Positions 35,004 through 46,642 of a DNA stretch of 64,000 nucleotides are shown piece by piece. The translations under genes were made by a program, and so were the position numbers. This stretch comes from Frigidibacter mobilis (GTDB lineage: Bacteria > Pseudomonadota > Alphaproteobacteria > Rhodobacterales > Rhodobacteraceae): positions 1,674,001 through 1,738,000 of the forward strand of contig NZ_CP012661.1 of assembly GCF_001620265.1 (NCBI RefSeq), written 5' to 3'. The notes beneath the pieces were generated by a model that saw only the letters and a list, made by a program, of their open reading frames with translations, was not told where the DNA came from and ran no database searches. Position 1 is the stretch's first letter; each line of letters starts with the position of its first letter.

Positions 35004-35388
35004 AGTGCGCATCACCATCGGCGGGCGCGAGTTCGATGTGGCCTGCCAGGACGGTGAGGACCATTTCCTGCGCACCGCCGCACAGATGCTGGATACCGAG
35101 GCGCAAAGCCTGGTCGGCCAGCTGGGCCGGATGCCCGAGGCGCGGATGCTGCTGATGGCGGGCCTGCTGCTGGCCGACCGCACCGCCGCGATGGAGGATC
35201 AGGTCCGCACCACCGAGGAACGAGCCCAGGCGGCCGAGGCGGCGCTGGCCGAGCTGCAGGCCAACCCGCCGCGCGTCGAGGTGCCGGTGATCCCGCAATC
35301 GCTGGTCGACACGCTGGCCGAGATCGCCGCCCGCGCCGAGTCGCTCGCCGAACGGGTCGAGGAGAAAGCCGGGCAGGGCGGCGCATGA
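34996..35388 (+). CDS. zapA: Cell division protein ZapA
   Basis: A 130-residue FtsZ-associated protein that cross-links filaments at the division ring. The beta-hairpin start VRITIGGREFDVACQDGEDH and LRTAAQMLDTEAQSL are typical, followed by the long C-terminal coiled coil (about 60-125). It overlaps the preceding coiled-coil gene and its own stop overlaps the start of the MliC-like gene (ATGA). The 6S-like RNA candidate downstream fits the conserved zapA-ssrS neighbourhood. Confidence 0.9.
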   Translation: MPEVRITIGGREFDVACQDGEDHFLRTAAQMLDTEAQSLVGQLGRMPEARMLLMAGLLLADRTAAMEDQVRTTEERAQAAEAALAELQANPPRVEVPVIPQSLVDTLAEIAARAESLAERVEEKAGQGGA

Positions 35389-35711
35389 TCCTTCGCGCCA
35401 TTGCCCTGCTGGCGCTGCTTCCTGCGCCGGCCAGCGCCGCTGAGGTGCTGCTGCTGGAATTCCTGTGCCGCGGCGATCAGCGCCTGCCGGTCGCGCATGT
35501 GCTGGACGGCGCCGCGCCCGGCCATGCGGTGATCTGGCATGACGGCGCGATGCGGGTGCTGGCGGAAATCCCCGCCGCCTCCGGCATCGCCTATGCGGAA
35601 CCGGGATACGGCCTGATCTGGCGTGAGAAGGGTGTGGAGGGCCATCTGGCCCGCAAGCTGCCCGGCGGCGCCGAGGAAGACCTGCTGTTCGACTGCCGGA
35701 TCGCGGGGTAG
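35385..35711 (+). CDS. MliC-like periplasmic protein
   Basis: A 108-residue protein with a signal peptide (about 1-18, ending ASA). The mature part resembles the MliC family of c-type lysozyme inhibitors: FLCRGDQRLPVAHVL, the ASGIAYAEPGYGLIWREKG signature and a C-terminal Cys (FDCRIAG) that would pair with the early Cys. The N-terminal Cys is not in a lipobox, so it should be soluble. It is coupled to zapA by ATGA overlap. Lysozyme inhibition is inferred from similarity. Confidence 0.7.
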   Translation: MILRAIALLALLPAPASAAEVLLLEFLCRGDQRLPVAHVLDGAAPGHAVIWHDGAMRVLAEIPAASGIAYAEPGYGLIWREKGVEGHLARKLPGGAEEDLLFDCRIAG

Positions 35712-35724
35712 GGGTTGCGCGGGG

Positions 35725-35920
35725 CTTGCGGCCTACGCGGGTAACTCAACGCCACAGAGGGCAGTGCCCGTCCGCCGGGTGGGCGGGCAACAAAAGTTCT
35801 AGGCGCTTTATGGTGCGGCATCTCCCCACGGTGGTTCTAGGCGCTGACGTCGCAAAGCGCCCGCCCGAGGGGGCGGACGGGCGCTGCCCGGCGGCGCCAA
35901 GGCGCCTTGTTCCGGGCAAG
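35725..35920 (+). ncRNA. ssrS: Rod-shaped RNA candidate, possibly 6S RNA
   Basis: Bases 35759-35776 pair with 35872-35889 over 18 positions with one G-U. The helix continues after an internal loop as 35781-35788 with 35859-35866. An outer closing stem is possible (CTTGC at 35725-35729 with GCAAG at 35916-35920), leaving a large bubble whose 3' side holds a small hairpin GGCGCC-AA-GGCGCC. This closing stem, bubble and long arm, about 196 nt, is the 6S RNA architecture, and 6S genes often lie just downstream of zapA. I cannot confirm the consensus, so the family name is tentative. Confidence 0.5.
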
Positions 35921-35955
35921 ACGGAGGTTTCAACGGTGCCCCCAAAATGCCCGAA

Positions 35956-35977
35956 GCCCCGCCACTCCCGGCGGGGC
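35956..35977 (-). terminator. Hairpin between the RNA candidate and grxD
   Basis: Stem GCCCCGCC / GGCGGGGC with a six-base loop. On the minus strand it follows the grxD stop by 26 bases and is followed by TTCGGGCATTTT. It could also end the plus-strand transcript. Confidence 0.45.
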
Positions 35978-36002
35978 CTACAATCCTCAGCGTCTCACCG
36001 TC

Positions 36003-36410
36003 TCAGGCGTTGGCTTCGCGGATCTTCTCGGCGGCGGCCTTGTCATAGGCAATGCCGTGCTGCTCGAACAGCGCGTCCATCTCGCCTGACAGCGTCATCT
36101 CGGTAACGATGTCGCAGCCTCCGACAAACTCGCCCTTCACGTAAAGCTGCGGGATCGTCGGCCAGTCCGAGAAATCCTTGATCCCCTGGCGGATGGCGGC
36201 ATCGGCCAGCACGTTCACATCAAGGAAATCCACGCCCATGTAGTTCAGCACCCCGGCAACCCGGCTGGAGAACCCGCATTGCGGCATGGTCTTGGTGCCC
36301 TTCATGAAAAGGACCACCTCCTTGCCGGCAATGATCTCGCGGATCTTGTCAAGCGCGGGGGACTGCGGAACGTCGGGCTGCGGAACTTCAGATTGGGTGG
36401 CATCGGACAT
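36003..36410 (-). CDS. grxD: Monothiol glutaredoxin, Grx4 family
   Basis: A 135-residue CGFS glutaredoxin that binds a bridging [2Fe-2S] cluster and delivers iron-sulfur clusters. The active-site Cys45 is in MPQCGFSSR, with [19 protein letters not shown] as the glutathione-binding part. A 20-residue Pro/Ser/Asp-rich extension precedes the fold. It lies directly downstream of bolA, its known cluster-sharing partner, in the common order purL-bolA-grxD. Confidence 0.95.
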   Translation of the reverse strand: MSDATQSEVPQPDVPQSPALDKIREIIAGKEVVLFMKGTKTMPQCGFSSRVAGVLNYMGVDFLDVNVLADAAIRQGIKDFSDWPTIPQLYVKGEFVGGCDIVTEMTLSGEMDALFEQHGIAYDKAAAEKIREANA

Positions 36411-36470
36411 GGCTGCGTTTCCTTCGTGTTCGGGCCCGATCGCCTGGCCCGGAGTGCATGGGTGGGCCGG

Positions 36471-36713
36471 TCAGTCCGGCGCCTTCGTCGTCAGTGCAAG
36501 CGCGTGGAGTTCGCCATGCGCGCCGTCCATCTTGCCCTTCAGGCTGGCATAGACCGCGCGCTGCTGCTGGACGCGGTTCATGCCGCGGAACGACTCGTCG
36601 ATCACCTCGGCGGCCCAGTGATTGCCGTCACCGGCCAGATCGGTGATCGTGATCTTTGCCTGCGGAAAACTCTCGCGGATCAGGGTTTCGATATCCTGCG
36701 CTTCCATCGGCAT
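36471..36713 (-). CDS. BolA family protein
   Basis: An 80-residue BolA-like protein that forms [2Fe-2S] heterodimers with monothiol glutaredoxins. It has the class II KH-like fold with FPQAKITITDLAGDGNHWAA, ESFRGMNRVQQQRAVYASL and the C-terminal His in GELHALAL. ATG 36713 is preferred; ATG 36707 is only two codons on, and GGAAGG lies nearer the former. The long upstream extension in the same frame has no family similarity. Confidence 0.92.
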   Translation of the reverse strand: MPMEAQDIETLIRESFPQAKITITDLAGDGNHWAAEVIDESFRGMNRVQQQRAVYASLKGKMDGAHGELHALALTTKAPD

Positions 36714-36806
36714 CGGGGATCGTCCTTCCGGGGGTGGTGTCCCCCAAGATGTAGATCGCCGGGGCCCGCGCTGCAAGGGTTCAGCCGCGCAGCGCGGGCA
36801 AATGGC

Positions 36807-38978
<2,172 letters not shown>

Positions 38979-39491
38979 GGCGTTTTTCCCTTCAGCACTT
39001 GGGCGGCATCTCTAAGGGCTGTGCTTGGCGCAGGGAAGCGGGTTTTTTGGGGTCCGGGGCAGGGAAACGGGAAACGGGCGCGCCCGGTCCCGGACGCGCC
39101 CGTCTGCATGCCCCGGTGCGCGGCGTCGCCGCGGCAGTCCCGTGCCGGAGTGCCGGAACCGTAGCCCCGGCCATTCCCGGCCGATCCTCGCAGCGCCTGC
39201 CGGACCATCCGGCGCAAGCGGTCATGCCGCTTCCGCCCTGGCGCAATGATAACGGATGCGGCCCGCGCGGTGTTCCTTCACGCCGGGGTGATCGCCGCAA
39301 TCCCTTGTCGGAACGAAAAAAAAGGCCGAGACAATGCTCGGCCCAAGTCCAACAGGGAGGTAGAAGACGCGTAGAGTTTCCTCAAACAGCCGCCTTCTGC
39401 GCTGCATTTATGGGCGCGCAGCGAACCGTTCAAGGAAAAAGATGCCGCATATGCATCATGGCGGCCATGCGCTTCCAGCATGGCTTGTCCC
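38979..39491. other. 513-base intergenic region between purL and the LysR gene
   Basis: No reliable coding frame. It contains a GC-rich dyad near 39076-39107 and the minus-strand terminator at 39316-39343. Bases 39344-39491 between the LysR stop and that terminator form a long 3' untranslated stretch, a possible source of a small RNA. Confidence 0.6.
39316..39343 (-). terminator. Strong Rho-independent terminator downstream of the LysR gene
   Basis: Stem GGCCGAG / CTCGGCC (39324-39330 with 39337-39343), six-base loop, followed on the minus strand by eight T. It is 148 bases beyond the LysR stop. Confidence 0.88.
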
Positions 39492-40400
39492 TCAGGCCGG
39501 CACGGCCTCGTCCATCTGGCGCTTGCGATAGGCCATGATCTCTTCGGTGACGAAGTCGCGGAAGGCGGCGATGCGCTTGGATTGGCGCAGCTCCTCGGGG
39601 TAGGCGAGGAATACCGGCACCTCGGCCGAATGCACATCGGCCAGCACCGGCACCAGATGCGGGAAATCGTCGGTCAGGTAGTCGGGCAGCACGCCGATGC
39701 CGATATGGTTCAGCACGCCCTGCAGCACGCCGAAGTAGTTGTTCACGAACAGCAGCGACGGAATCTCATAGCTGGTCAGCCTCTGCACCATCGCCGCCCC
39801 CGCCGCGACCTGCGCCGCATTGGGGTTCTGGCAGATCAGCCGGTGATGGCGCATGTCCTCCAGCTGCTCGGGCACGCCGCGCTGCGCCAGGTATTCCTCG
39901 CTGGCATAAAGCCGCATGCGGATGTTCATCAGCCGCTTGCGGATCAGGTCGGCCTGGCTCGGCTCCTTCATGCGGATTGCCACATCGGCCTCGCGCATCG
40001 GCAGGTCCAGCACCCGCTCTTCCAGCATCAGGTCGATGGTCAGGTCGGGGAAGCGGTCATAGAGCTTGGTCAGCCGCGGTGCCAGCCACAAGGAGCCAAA
40101 GCCGGTGGTCGCCGTCACCTTCAGCACCCCGAATACCTCTTCCTCGCTGTCGCGGATCCGGGCCTCGGCAGTATCGAGGCGCTTGGCCATCGAGCTGGTG
40201 GCATCGAACAGCAACTCGCCCTGCTCGGTGAGAATCAGTCCGCGGGCATGGCGGTGGAACAGGGTGGTGCCCAGGCTCTCCTCCAGCGCGCGGATCTGCC
40301 GTGATACGGCCGACTGGCTCAGATGCAGGCTGTCGCCGGCATGGGTCAGGCTGCCCGCATCGGCCACCGCGTGAAAGATTCTCAGCTTGTCCCAATCCAT
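39492..40400 (-). CDS. LysR family transcriptional regulator
   Basis: A 302-residue LysR regulator. The winged helix-turn-helix is at residues 1-60 (FHAVADAGSLTHAGDSLHLS, then QSAVSRQIRALEESLG), followed by the substrate-binding domain beginning FGVLKVTATTGFG. ATG 40400 follows AAGGAAGG; the longer form from 40436 is less likely. It is divergent from the indolepyruvate oxidoreductase gene with 183 bases between, and a perfect dyad in that space suggests it may control the latter. Its inducer is unknown. Confidence 0.9.
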   Translation of the reverse strand: MDWDKLRIFHAVADAGSLTHAGDSLHLSQSAVSRQIRALEESLGTTLFHRHARGLILTEQGELLFDATSSMAKRLDTAEARIRDSEEEVFGVLKVTATTGFGSLWLAPRLTKLYDRFPDLTIDLMLEERVLDLPMREADVAIRMKEPSQADLIRKRLMNIRMRLYASEEYLAQRGVPEQLEDMRHHRLICQNPNAAQVAAGAAMVQRLTSYEIPSLLFVNNYFGVLQGVLNHIGIGVLPDYLTDDFPHLVPVLADVHSAEVPVFLAYPEELRQSKRIAAFRDFVTEEIMAYRKRQMDEAVPA

Positions 40401-40523
40401 TTCGTCGCCTTCCTTGCGCCGGATACCCCCCGGCAATAGCTCTTATGACATGGCTGCCTTGCAGTGCCTACATATGACTATCCCAGATGCCAAACAGATG
40501 ACTGCGGCAAAAAAGTGATTTTG

Positions 40524-40544
40524 TAGGTCAGGTTTTTTGACCTA
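40524..40544. promoter_or_regulatory. Perfect inverted repeat TAGGTCA-N7-TGACCTA, candidate operator
   Basis: Seven-base arms separated by GGTTTTT, and the outer bases fit a LysR-type T-N11-A core. It sits between a possible -35 TTGTAG (40521-40526) and -10 TATCAT (40543-40548), 40 bases before the oxidoreductase start. The divergent LysR protein is the natural candidate binder. Confidence 0.6.
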
Positions 40545-40583
40545 TCATGGGTCATGTGCTCATTCAGCAAGGGGAGGTGCCCA

Positions 40584-43500
40584 ATGAGCAGGCAGGATGT
40601 GACTGGCGAGATCTCGCTCGCCGACCGCTTCGACCTGACGAAATCGACCGTGCTTCTGAACGGTACCCAGGCGCTTGTGCGGCTGATGCTGATGCAGGCC
40701 GCGCGCGACCGGGCGGCCGGGCTGACCACCGGCGGCTATGTGACCGGCTATCGCGGCTCGCCGCTGGGGGCGGTGGACATGCAGATGCTCCGCGCCCGCA
40801 AGGAGCTGACGGCAGCGGGCGTGCTGTTCCAGGAGGGGCTGAACGAAGACCTCGCGGCCACCGCGATCTGGGGCACCCAGCAGGCGGGCCTGCGCGGCGA
40901 GGGCTCTGGCGATGGCGTCTTCGCGCTGTGGTATGGCAAGGGCCCGGGGGTGGACCGCACCGGCGACGTGATGCGCCACGCCAACATGGCCGGCACCGCG
41001 CCGCAGGGTGGGGTGCTGATGGCGATGGGCGATGACCATACCGGCGAATCCTCGACCGTGCTGCACCAGTCCGACTGGGCGATGATCGACGCCTATATCC
41101 CGGTGATCTCGCCCGCGGGCGTGCAGGAAATCCTCGACTACGGGCTTTACGGCTTCGCGCTGTCGCGCTTTGCCGGGGTCTGGACCGGGCTCAAGACCAT
41201 GAAGGACACGGTGGAGGCGACGGCGGTTGTCGATGGTCGCCCGGACCGGATGCAGTTCGTGACCCCGCAATTTGCGATGCCGCAGGGCGGGCTGCACATC
41301 CGGCTCGGCGATACGCCCGTCGCGCAGGAAGCGCGGATGATCGACTACAAGAGGTTCGCCGCCGAAGCCTTTGCCCGCGCGAACAAAATCGACAAGCGGG
41401 TCTGGGGGCGCCCCGGCGCCAGGATCGGTTTCGTCGCTGCCGGCAAGAACTGGCTCGACCTTGTGCACGCGCTGTCGCTGCTGGGGGTGGATGCCGCCGA
41501 GGCGGAACGGCTGGGGATCACTACCTACAAGGTCGGCCAGACCTGGCCGCTGGACATGACCAGCTTTTCGGAATGGGCCGAGGGGCTGGAACTGATCGTC
41601 GTGGTCGAGGAAAAGCGCAAGCTGATCGAGGTGCAGGTCAAGGAAAGCATCTTCGACGACCGCCGCGGCCGCCGCGTCTATGGCTGGAAGCATTCGGTCA
41701 CGGGGGCAGAGCTGTTCCCGACGCGCTATGCGCTGGATCCGGTGATGATCGCGGAAAAGCTGGGCGCGATCCTGATCGAGGAGGGGCGCGGTACGGACCG
41801 CATCAAGAACGGCTTGCAACTGCTTGCAGAGGCAAGAAAATCCGACAATGCGCCCGAGATTGCCACCCGCCAGCCCTGGTTCTGTTCGGGCTGCCCGCAT
41901 AACAGCTCCACCAAGGTGCCCGCGGGCAGCCGCGCCTATGCCGGGATCGGCTGTCACTACATGGTGCAGTGGATGGACCGCGACACCACCGGCTTCACCC
42001 ATATGGGCGGCGAGGGCGCGAACTGGATCGGCGAGGCGCCGTTTTCCAAAAGAAGCCATGTCTTTCAGAACCTTGGCGATGGCACCTACAACCATTCCGG
42101 CGTTCAGGCGATCCGCGCCGCGCTCGCCTCTGGGGTGAACATCACCTACAAGATCCTGTTCAACGATGCCGTTGCCATGACCGGCGGGCAGAAGAACGAG
42201 GGCGGGCTGACGGCGCAGCAGATCGTGCGGGAAATCACGGCGATGGGCGTTAAGAACGTCGCGTTAGTCTATGATGAAAAAGAAGAAATTGACTTTGAGG
42301 GCTTCCCGGCGGGGCTGGAGACGGTGGAACGTGCCGGCCTGATGCCTCTTCAGGAAAAATATAGCCAGATCAAGGGTGTATCGGCCATAGTTTATGTACA
42401 GACCTGCGCCGCCGAAAAACGCCGCCGCCGCAAGCGCGGCACCTTCCCCGACCCCGACCGCCGGGTGTTCATCAACACCGACATCTGCGAGGGCTGCGGC
42501 GATTGCGGGGTGCAGTCGAACTGCGTGTCGATCGTGCCGGTGGAGACGGAGCTTGGCCGCAAGCGTGCCATCGACCAGTCGAGCTGCAACAAGGACTTCA
42601 GCTGTCTCAAGGGCTTCTGCCCCAGCTTTGTCACGCTGGAAGGCGCCAAGGTCCGGCGCGCCGAACCCGCCGCGCTGAGCCTGCCGGAGCTGCCCGAGCC
42701 TGCACTGCCGGCGATCCACGGCACCCATAACATCCTGTTGACCGGCGTTGGCGGTACCGGGGTTGTCACTGTCGGCGCGGTGCTGGCGATGGCGGCGCAT
42801 CTGGATGGCAAGGGCGCGGGCATGATGGAGATGGCGGGGCTGGCCCAGAAGGGCGGCGCCGTGCACATCCACCTGCGGGTGGCGAACCGGCCCGAGGATA
42901 TCAGCGCGATCCGCGTCGCGGTGGGCGAGGCCGATTGCGTGATCGGTGGCGACCTTGTGGTGAGCGCGGGGGCGCGCACGCTGGGGCTGATGCGGGCGGG
43001 GCGCACCGGTGCCGTGGTCAATAGCCATGAGATCATCACCGGTGCCTTTACCCGCGACCGCGAATTCCGCTTGCCTTCCAGCCAGTTGCGCCTGTCTCTT
43101 GAAGCGCGGCTGCAAGAGCGGGTGGCGTTCTTCGACGCGACCGAACTTGCGGCCAAGGCGCTTGGCGATAGCATCTATTCCAACATGATCGTGCTCGGCG
43201 CGGCCTGGCAGAAGGGCCATGTGCCGATCCGCCGCGACGCGATCCGCCGCGCCATCGAGATGAATGGCGCCGTGGTCAAGGGCAACCTTGCCGCCTTCGA
43301 GATCGGGCGGTGGGCGGTGGAGCGGCCGCACGAAGCCGAGGCGCTTGCGCAAACAACGCCCCGGAAGCCTTTGACACTGCAGGAAAAGATCGACTTCCGC
43401 GCCGCGCATCTGACCGCGTACCAGAACGCCGCGCTGGCGGACCGCTATCGCGCCCTTGTCGCCCGCGCGCCGGAGCCGCTGCAAGGGGCGGTGGCGGAGG

Positions 43501-43997
43501 GCTATCACAAGCTGCTGGCCTACAAGGACGAATACGAGGTGGCGCGCCTGCACCTGGCCACGCTGGCCAAGGCCGGGGCGGAGTTCGAACCGGGCTTCCG
43601 GCCGCGCTTTCACCTCGCCCCGCCGGTGCTGACCGGCACCGACCCGGACGGGCGGCCCCGCAAGCGCGCCTTCGGGCCCTGGATGTTGCCCGCCTTCCGG
43701 CTGCTGGCGCGGCTGAAGCCCTTGCGCGGCACCGCACTCGACCCGTTCGGGCGCACGGCAGAGCGGCGGATGGAGCGGGGGCTGATCGCACAGTATGAGG
43801 CCGACATGGCCGAGATCCTGCCCGCCGTGACCGCGCAGACGCTGGAAATTGCCGAGGCGCTGGCGCGGTTGCCGCTGCAGATCCGTGGCTTTGGCCCGGT
43901 CAAGGAAGCCTCGGCACGGGCGGCGGCGGCACGGCGCGCGGAACTGCTGGCCGCCTTCCGGGCAGGCGGAACGCCGCTTCGCCAGGCAGCCGAATGA
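40584..43997 (+). CDS. Indolepyruvate ferredoxin oxidoreductase, fused large form
   Basis: An 1137-residue thiamine diphosphate and iron-sulfur enzyme that oxidises aryl-pyruvates from aromatic amino acids to acyl-CoA with ferredoxin as acceptor. The IorA-like part includes GTQALVRLMLMQAARDRAAG, a ThDP region with GIGCHYMVQWMDRD and the CSGCPHNSST cluster motif. A ferredoxin-like DICEGCGDCGVQSNCVSI follows near residue 635, then an IorB-like gamma domain with LLTGVGGTGVVTVGAVLAMA. ATG 40584 follows GGGGAGG. Relatives that are two genes in archaea are fused here. Confidence 0.93.
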   Translation: MSRQDVTGEISLADRFDLTKSTVLLNGTQALVRLMLMQAARDRAAGLTTGGYVTGYRGSPLGAVDMQMLRARKELTAAGVLFQEGLNEDLAATAIWGTQQAGLRGEGSGDGVFALWYGKGPGVDRTGDVMRHANMAGTAPQGGVLMAMGDDHTGESSTVLHQSDWAMIDAYIPVISPAGVQEILDYGLYGFALSRFAGVWTGLKTMKDTVEATAVVDGRPDRMQFVTPQFAMPQGGLHIRLGDTPVAQEARMIDYKRFAAEAFARANKIDKRVWGRPGARIGFVAAGKNWLDLVHALSLLGVDAAEAERLGITTYKVGQTWPLDMTSFSEWAEGLELIVVVEEKRKLIEVQVKESIFDDRRGRRVYGWKHSVTGAELFPTRYALDPVMIAEKLGAILIEEGRGTDRIKNGLQLLAEARKSDNAPEIATRQPWFCSGCPHNSSTKVPAGSRAYAGIGCHYMVQWMDRDTTGFTHMGGEGANWIGEAPFSKRSHVFQNLGDGTYNHSGVQAIRAALASGVNITYKILFNDAVAMTGGQKNEGGLTAQQIVREITAMGVKNVALVYDEKEEIDFEGFPAGLETVERAGLMPLQEKYSQIKGVSAIVYVQTCAAEKRRRRKRGTFPDPDRRVFINTDICEGCGDCGVQSNCVSIVPVETELGRKRAIDQSSCNKDFSCLKGFCPSFVTLEGAKVRRAEPAALSLPELPEPALPAIHGTHNILLTGVGGTGVVTVGAVLAMAAHLDGKGAGMMEMAGLAQKGGAVHIHLRVANRPEDISAIRVAVGEADCVIGGDLVVSAGARTLGLMRAGRTGAVVNSHEIITGAFTRDREFRLPSSQLRLSLEARLQERVAFFDATELAAKALGDSIYSNMIVLGAAWQKGHVPIRRDAIRRAIEMNGAVVKGNLAAFEIGRWAVERPHEAEALAQTTPRKPLTLQEKIDFRAAHLTAYQNAALADRYRALVARAPEPLQGAVAEGYHKLLAYKDEYEVARLHLATLAKAGAEFEPGFRPRFHLAPPVLTGTDPDGRPRKRAFGPWMLPAFRLLARLKPLRGTALDPFGRTAERRMERGLIAQYEADMAEILPAVTAQTLEIAEALARLPLQIRGFGPVKEASARAAAARRAELLAAFRAGGTPLRQAAE

Positions 43998-44127
43998 GCG
44001 GACAACTGCGGGGCACGTGACCGGGCGGTAACGGAACGGTCACAACCGTCGCATAGCTGTCATCTTTGCTGGCCAGACTCGGGCATCCGGGCTATCTGCC
44101 CGGCAAGCCCGGCTGCATCAGGTCATC

Positions 44128-45003
44128 ATGTCGAAAAAAGAAATCGCGCGCGAAATCTCCTATGCCTCTTCGGCCCGCTCCAAGGGAGGGCGCACGGTGA
44201 TTCGGGTGCTGGAGAATGTGACGGGGCGCATCGGGCTGATCCGCCGCGCCCGCGGCTACGAGGCCGACGTGGAGCGCGGCGCCGACTTCTGGCAGGTGAT
44301 GCTGGACCGCTATGGGCTGACGCTGAACATCGCGGCCGGCAGCCTGTCGAACATCCCCGCCAATGGCCCGCTGATCCTGATCGCCAACCATCCCTACGGC
44401 ATTCTCGACGGGCTGATGATGGGGCATATCCTGTCGCGGGCGCGGGGGGATTTCCGCATCCTCGCCAACTCGGTCTTCCGCCGGTCGGAAGACCTGAACC
44501 GGGTGATCCTGCCGATTTCGTTCGACGAGACCAAGGCGGCGGCCAAGCTGAACCTTGAAACCCGGGCCGAGGCGCTGCGCTATCTGAACGCGGGCGGGGC
44601 CATCGGCATCTTTCCGGGTGGCACCGTCAGCACTGCGGCGCGGCCCTTTGGCCGGCCGATGGACCCAGGGTGGCGCAACTTCACTGCCAAGATGATCGCC
44701 AGGTCCGGCGCGACCGTGGTGCCGGTGTTCTTCAACGGCCACAACTCGCGCCTGTTCCAGATCGCCAGCCACCTGCACATGACGCTGCGGCTGGCGCTGC
44801 TGATAAAAGAATTCCGCGCCCGCATCGACGAGCCGGTGGAGGTGGTGATCGGCGAGCCGGTGAATGCGACCAGGCTGGATGCGCTGAAGGGCGACCCCAA
44901 GCGGATGATGGATTTCCTGCGCAAGGAGACGTATCAGTTGAGCCCGAAGCCGTTCGAAAGTTTCGATCCCGGCTTCGAGTTCGAGCAGAAATACCGGGCC
45001 TGA
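44128..45003 (+). CDS. Lysophospholipid acyltransferase family protein
   Basis: A 291-residue PlsC-like acyltransferase. The catalytic box is NHPYGILDG (NHx5D form, about residue 88), followed by the substrate motif [16 protein letters not shown]. Related enzymes acylate lysophosphatidic acid or lyso-ornithine lipid; the acceptor here is not known. Upstream, 44040-44080 contains a lone CTGTCAT half-site, too weak to call a Pho box. murI follows after 41 bases. Confidence 0.85.
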   Translation: MSKKEIAREISYASSARSKGGRTVIRVLENVTGRIGLIRRARGYEADVERGADFWQVMLDRYGLTLNIAAGSLSNIPANGPLILIANHPYGILDGLMMGHILSRARGDFRILANSVFRRSEDLNRVILPISFDETKAAAKLNLETRAEALRYLNAGGAIGIFPGGTVSTAARPFGRPMDPGWRNFTAKMIARSGATVVPVFFNGHNSRLFQIASHLHMTLRLALLIKEFRARIDEPVEVVIGEPVNATRLDALKGDPKRMMDFLRKETYQLSPKPFESFDPGFEFEQKYRA

Positions 45004-45044
45004 GAGGCATCCCCAAGGGTGCCCCGCCCGGGCAGGAGGGCGGT

Positions 45045-45857
45045 ATGGCGGTTGGGGTGTTCGATTCGGGCCTTGGCGGGCTGACGGTGCTGGCGGCGCT
45101 GCAGGCGCGGTTGCCCTCGGTGCCCTTCGTCTATCTCGGCGACAACGCCCATGCGCCCTACGGGGTGCGCGATGCCGATGACATCTTCCGCCTGACCTGC
45201 GCCGGGGTGGAGCGGCTGTGGGAGGAGGGCTGCGATCTGGTGATCCTGGCCTGCAATACCGCCTCTGCCGCCGCGCTGAAGCGGATGCAGGAAACCTGGG
45301 TGCCGGCGGACAAACGGGTGCTGGGGGTGTTCGTGCCGCTGATCGAGGCGCTGACCGAACGGCAATGGGGCGACAATTCCGCGCCGCGCGAGGTGGCGGT
45401 CAAGCATGTGGCGCTATTTGCGACCCCGGCGACGGTGGCGAGCCGGGCCTTCCAGCGGGAACTCGCGTTCCGCGCCATCGGGGTCGATGTCGAGGCGCAG
45501 CCCTGCGGCGGCGTCGTGGATGCCATCGAGGCGGGGGACGAGATCCTGGCCGAGGCGCTGGTGAAAAGCCATGTCGAGGCGCTGCTGCGGCGGATGCCGA
45601 AGCCCGAGGCGGCGATCCTCGGCTGCACCCATTACCCGCTGATGGAGCCGGTGTTCCAGGCCGCGCTTGGCGAGGGCGTCCGTGTGTTCTCGCAGCCCCG
45701 CCTGGTGGCCGAGGCGACGGCGGACTACCTGCTGCGCCGGCCGGAAATGCTGGGGGCGGGGACGGCCAGCCGGTATCTGACGACGGGCAAGCCGGAGAGT
45801 GTGAGTGCGCATGCGACGCAGTTCTTGCGGCGGGGGGTCAGGTTTGAGGGGGCGTAG
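45045..45857 (+). CDS. murI: Glutamate racemase
   Basis: A 270-residue cofactor-independent racemase that supplies D-glutamate for peptidoglycan. The two catalytic cysteines are in [11 protein letters not shown] and [10 protein letters not shown], and the start [19 protein letters not shown] is the family hallmark. ATG 45045 follows GGCAGGAGGG. Its TAG stop touches the stop of the convergent nuclease-like gene with no gap. Confidence 0.96.
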   Translation: MAVGVFDSGLGGLTVLAALQARLPSVPFVYLGDNAHAPYGVRDADDIFRLTCAGVERLWEEGCDLVILACNTASAAALKRMQETWVPADKRVLGVFVPLIEALTERQWGDNSAPREVAVKHVALFATPATVASRAFQRELAFRAIGVDVEAQPCGGVVDAIEAGDEILAEALVKSHVEALLRRMPKPEAAILGCTHYPLMEPVFQAALGEGVRVFSQPRLVAEATADYLLRRPEMLGAGTASRYLTTGKPESVSAHATQFLRRGVRFEGA

Positions 45858-46526
45858 TTAGGAGCGCTCCCCGGAGAGGATTAGAAAGACACCCGCGGCT
45901 CGCCAGCCATCATCGGCGTCGACAGCGTCATCCTCTGTGTCCGCAAAAAGTACTGAAGTAGTATTCAAGCGATGCTGGCAGAGATTGCGCAGATCAACGC
46001 TCAGGGCCTCGAGTGCGCTTTTCCGTGCCTTCTTCTTCCCTGCGCCTCCATATAGATCAGGTCCCAAAGTGACCGACCCGATGACAAGTGCTGAAGCTGT
46101 CTCCTCGACTTTCGTTGCAGACAGCGTAATCTGGCGAAGAGCGGCCTCAGCTTCAAGAAGTGTTGCCTCTACTCGCCCCATCATAGGCTTAGTAGGTTCA
46201 CCTGCTGGCGAGACGCGAACGATTTTTGCTTCAACCCACTCCCCCCTTTCCTCCGTTGCGAAATAGAGATCAAGGCGGGCATTGGGATAGCCGTACGGCC
46301 GACCGCGAAGGCCCGTATAATGAAGTTTTGTTACCTGCTGTTCGCATATTGCGACAAATCCGAGCTTCCACATGGCGCTCGCCAGCAAGGCAGTGTTCGT
46401 CATCTCACAATGCCAGAACGGAGCATCGCCGACAATTTCTGCATACTGTGAATTCATCTCTGCATATGCCGTGGCGATCCTGTTCCACGGTTCTGGCAAG
46501 TCATTGTAGAAATTGCTATATCTCAT
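45858..46526 (-). CDS. Orphan protein with PD-(D/E)XK-like motif, lower GC
   Basis: A 222-residue protein I cannot assign to a known family. RLDLYF (Asp86) followed by WVEAKI (Glu99-x-Lys101) fits the D...ExK core of PD-(D/E)XK nucleases, and predicted secondary structure by eye is alternating alpha/beta. Its base composition and codon use are visibly less GC-rich than neighbours, roughly half GC by eye, suggesting recent acquisition. It sits between murI and argC with no partner methylase or helicase. Function as a nuclease is inference. Confidence 0.65.
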   Translation of the reverse strand: MRYSNFYNDLPEPWNRIATAYAEMNSQYAEIVGDAPFWHCEMTNTALLASAMWKLGFVAICEQQVTKLHYTGLRGRPYGYPNARLDLYFATEERGEWVEAKIVRVSPAGEPTKPMMGRVEATLLEAEAALRQITLSATKVEETASALVIGSVTLGPDLYGGAGKKKARKSALEALSVDLRNLCQHRLNTTSVLFADTEDDAVDADDGWRAAGVFLILSGERS

Positions 46527-46642
46527 TGTCCGAGGCCCGGCGCTTGGTCATTCACTTTAGGTTATACTTCGGCGTGAGAGCTTGTCGTTGTCCTCGATCA
46601 AGAATACTCAGTGGCGACCATGCCTACCCACAGGAGCCCCCC

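Noticed and set aside
44040..44090. Possible Pho box before the acyltransferase gene
   Set aside because: Only one CTGTCAT half-site is good; the second repeat at the correct spacing does not match.
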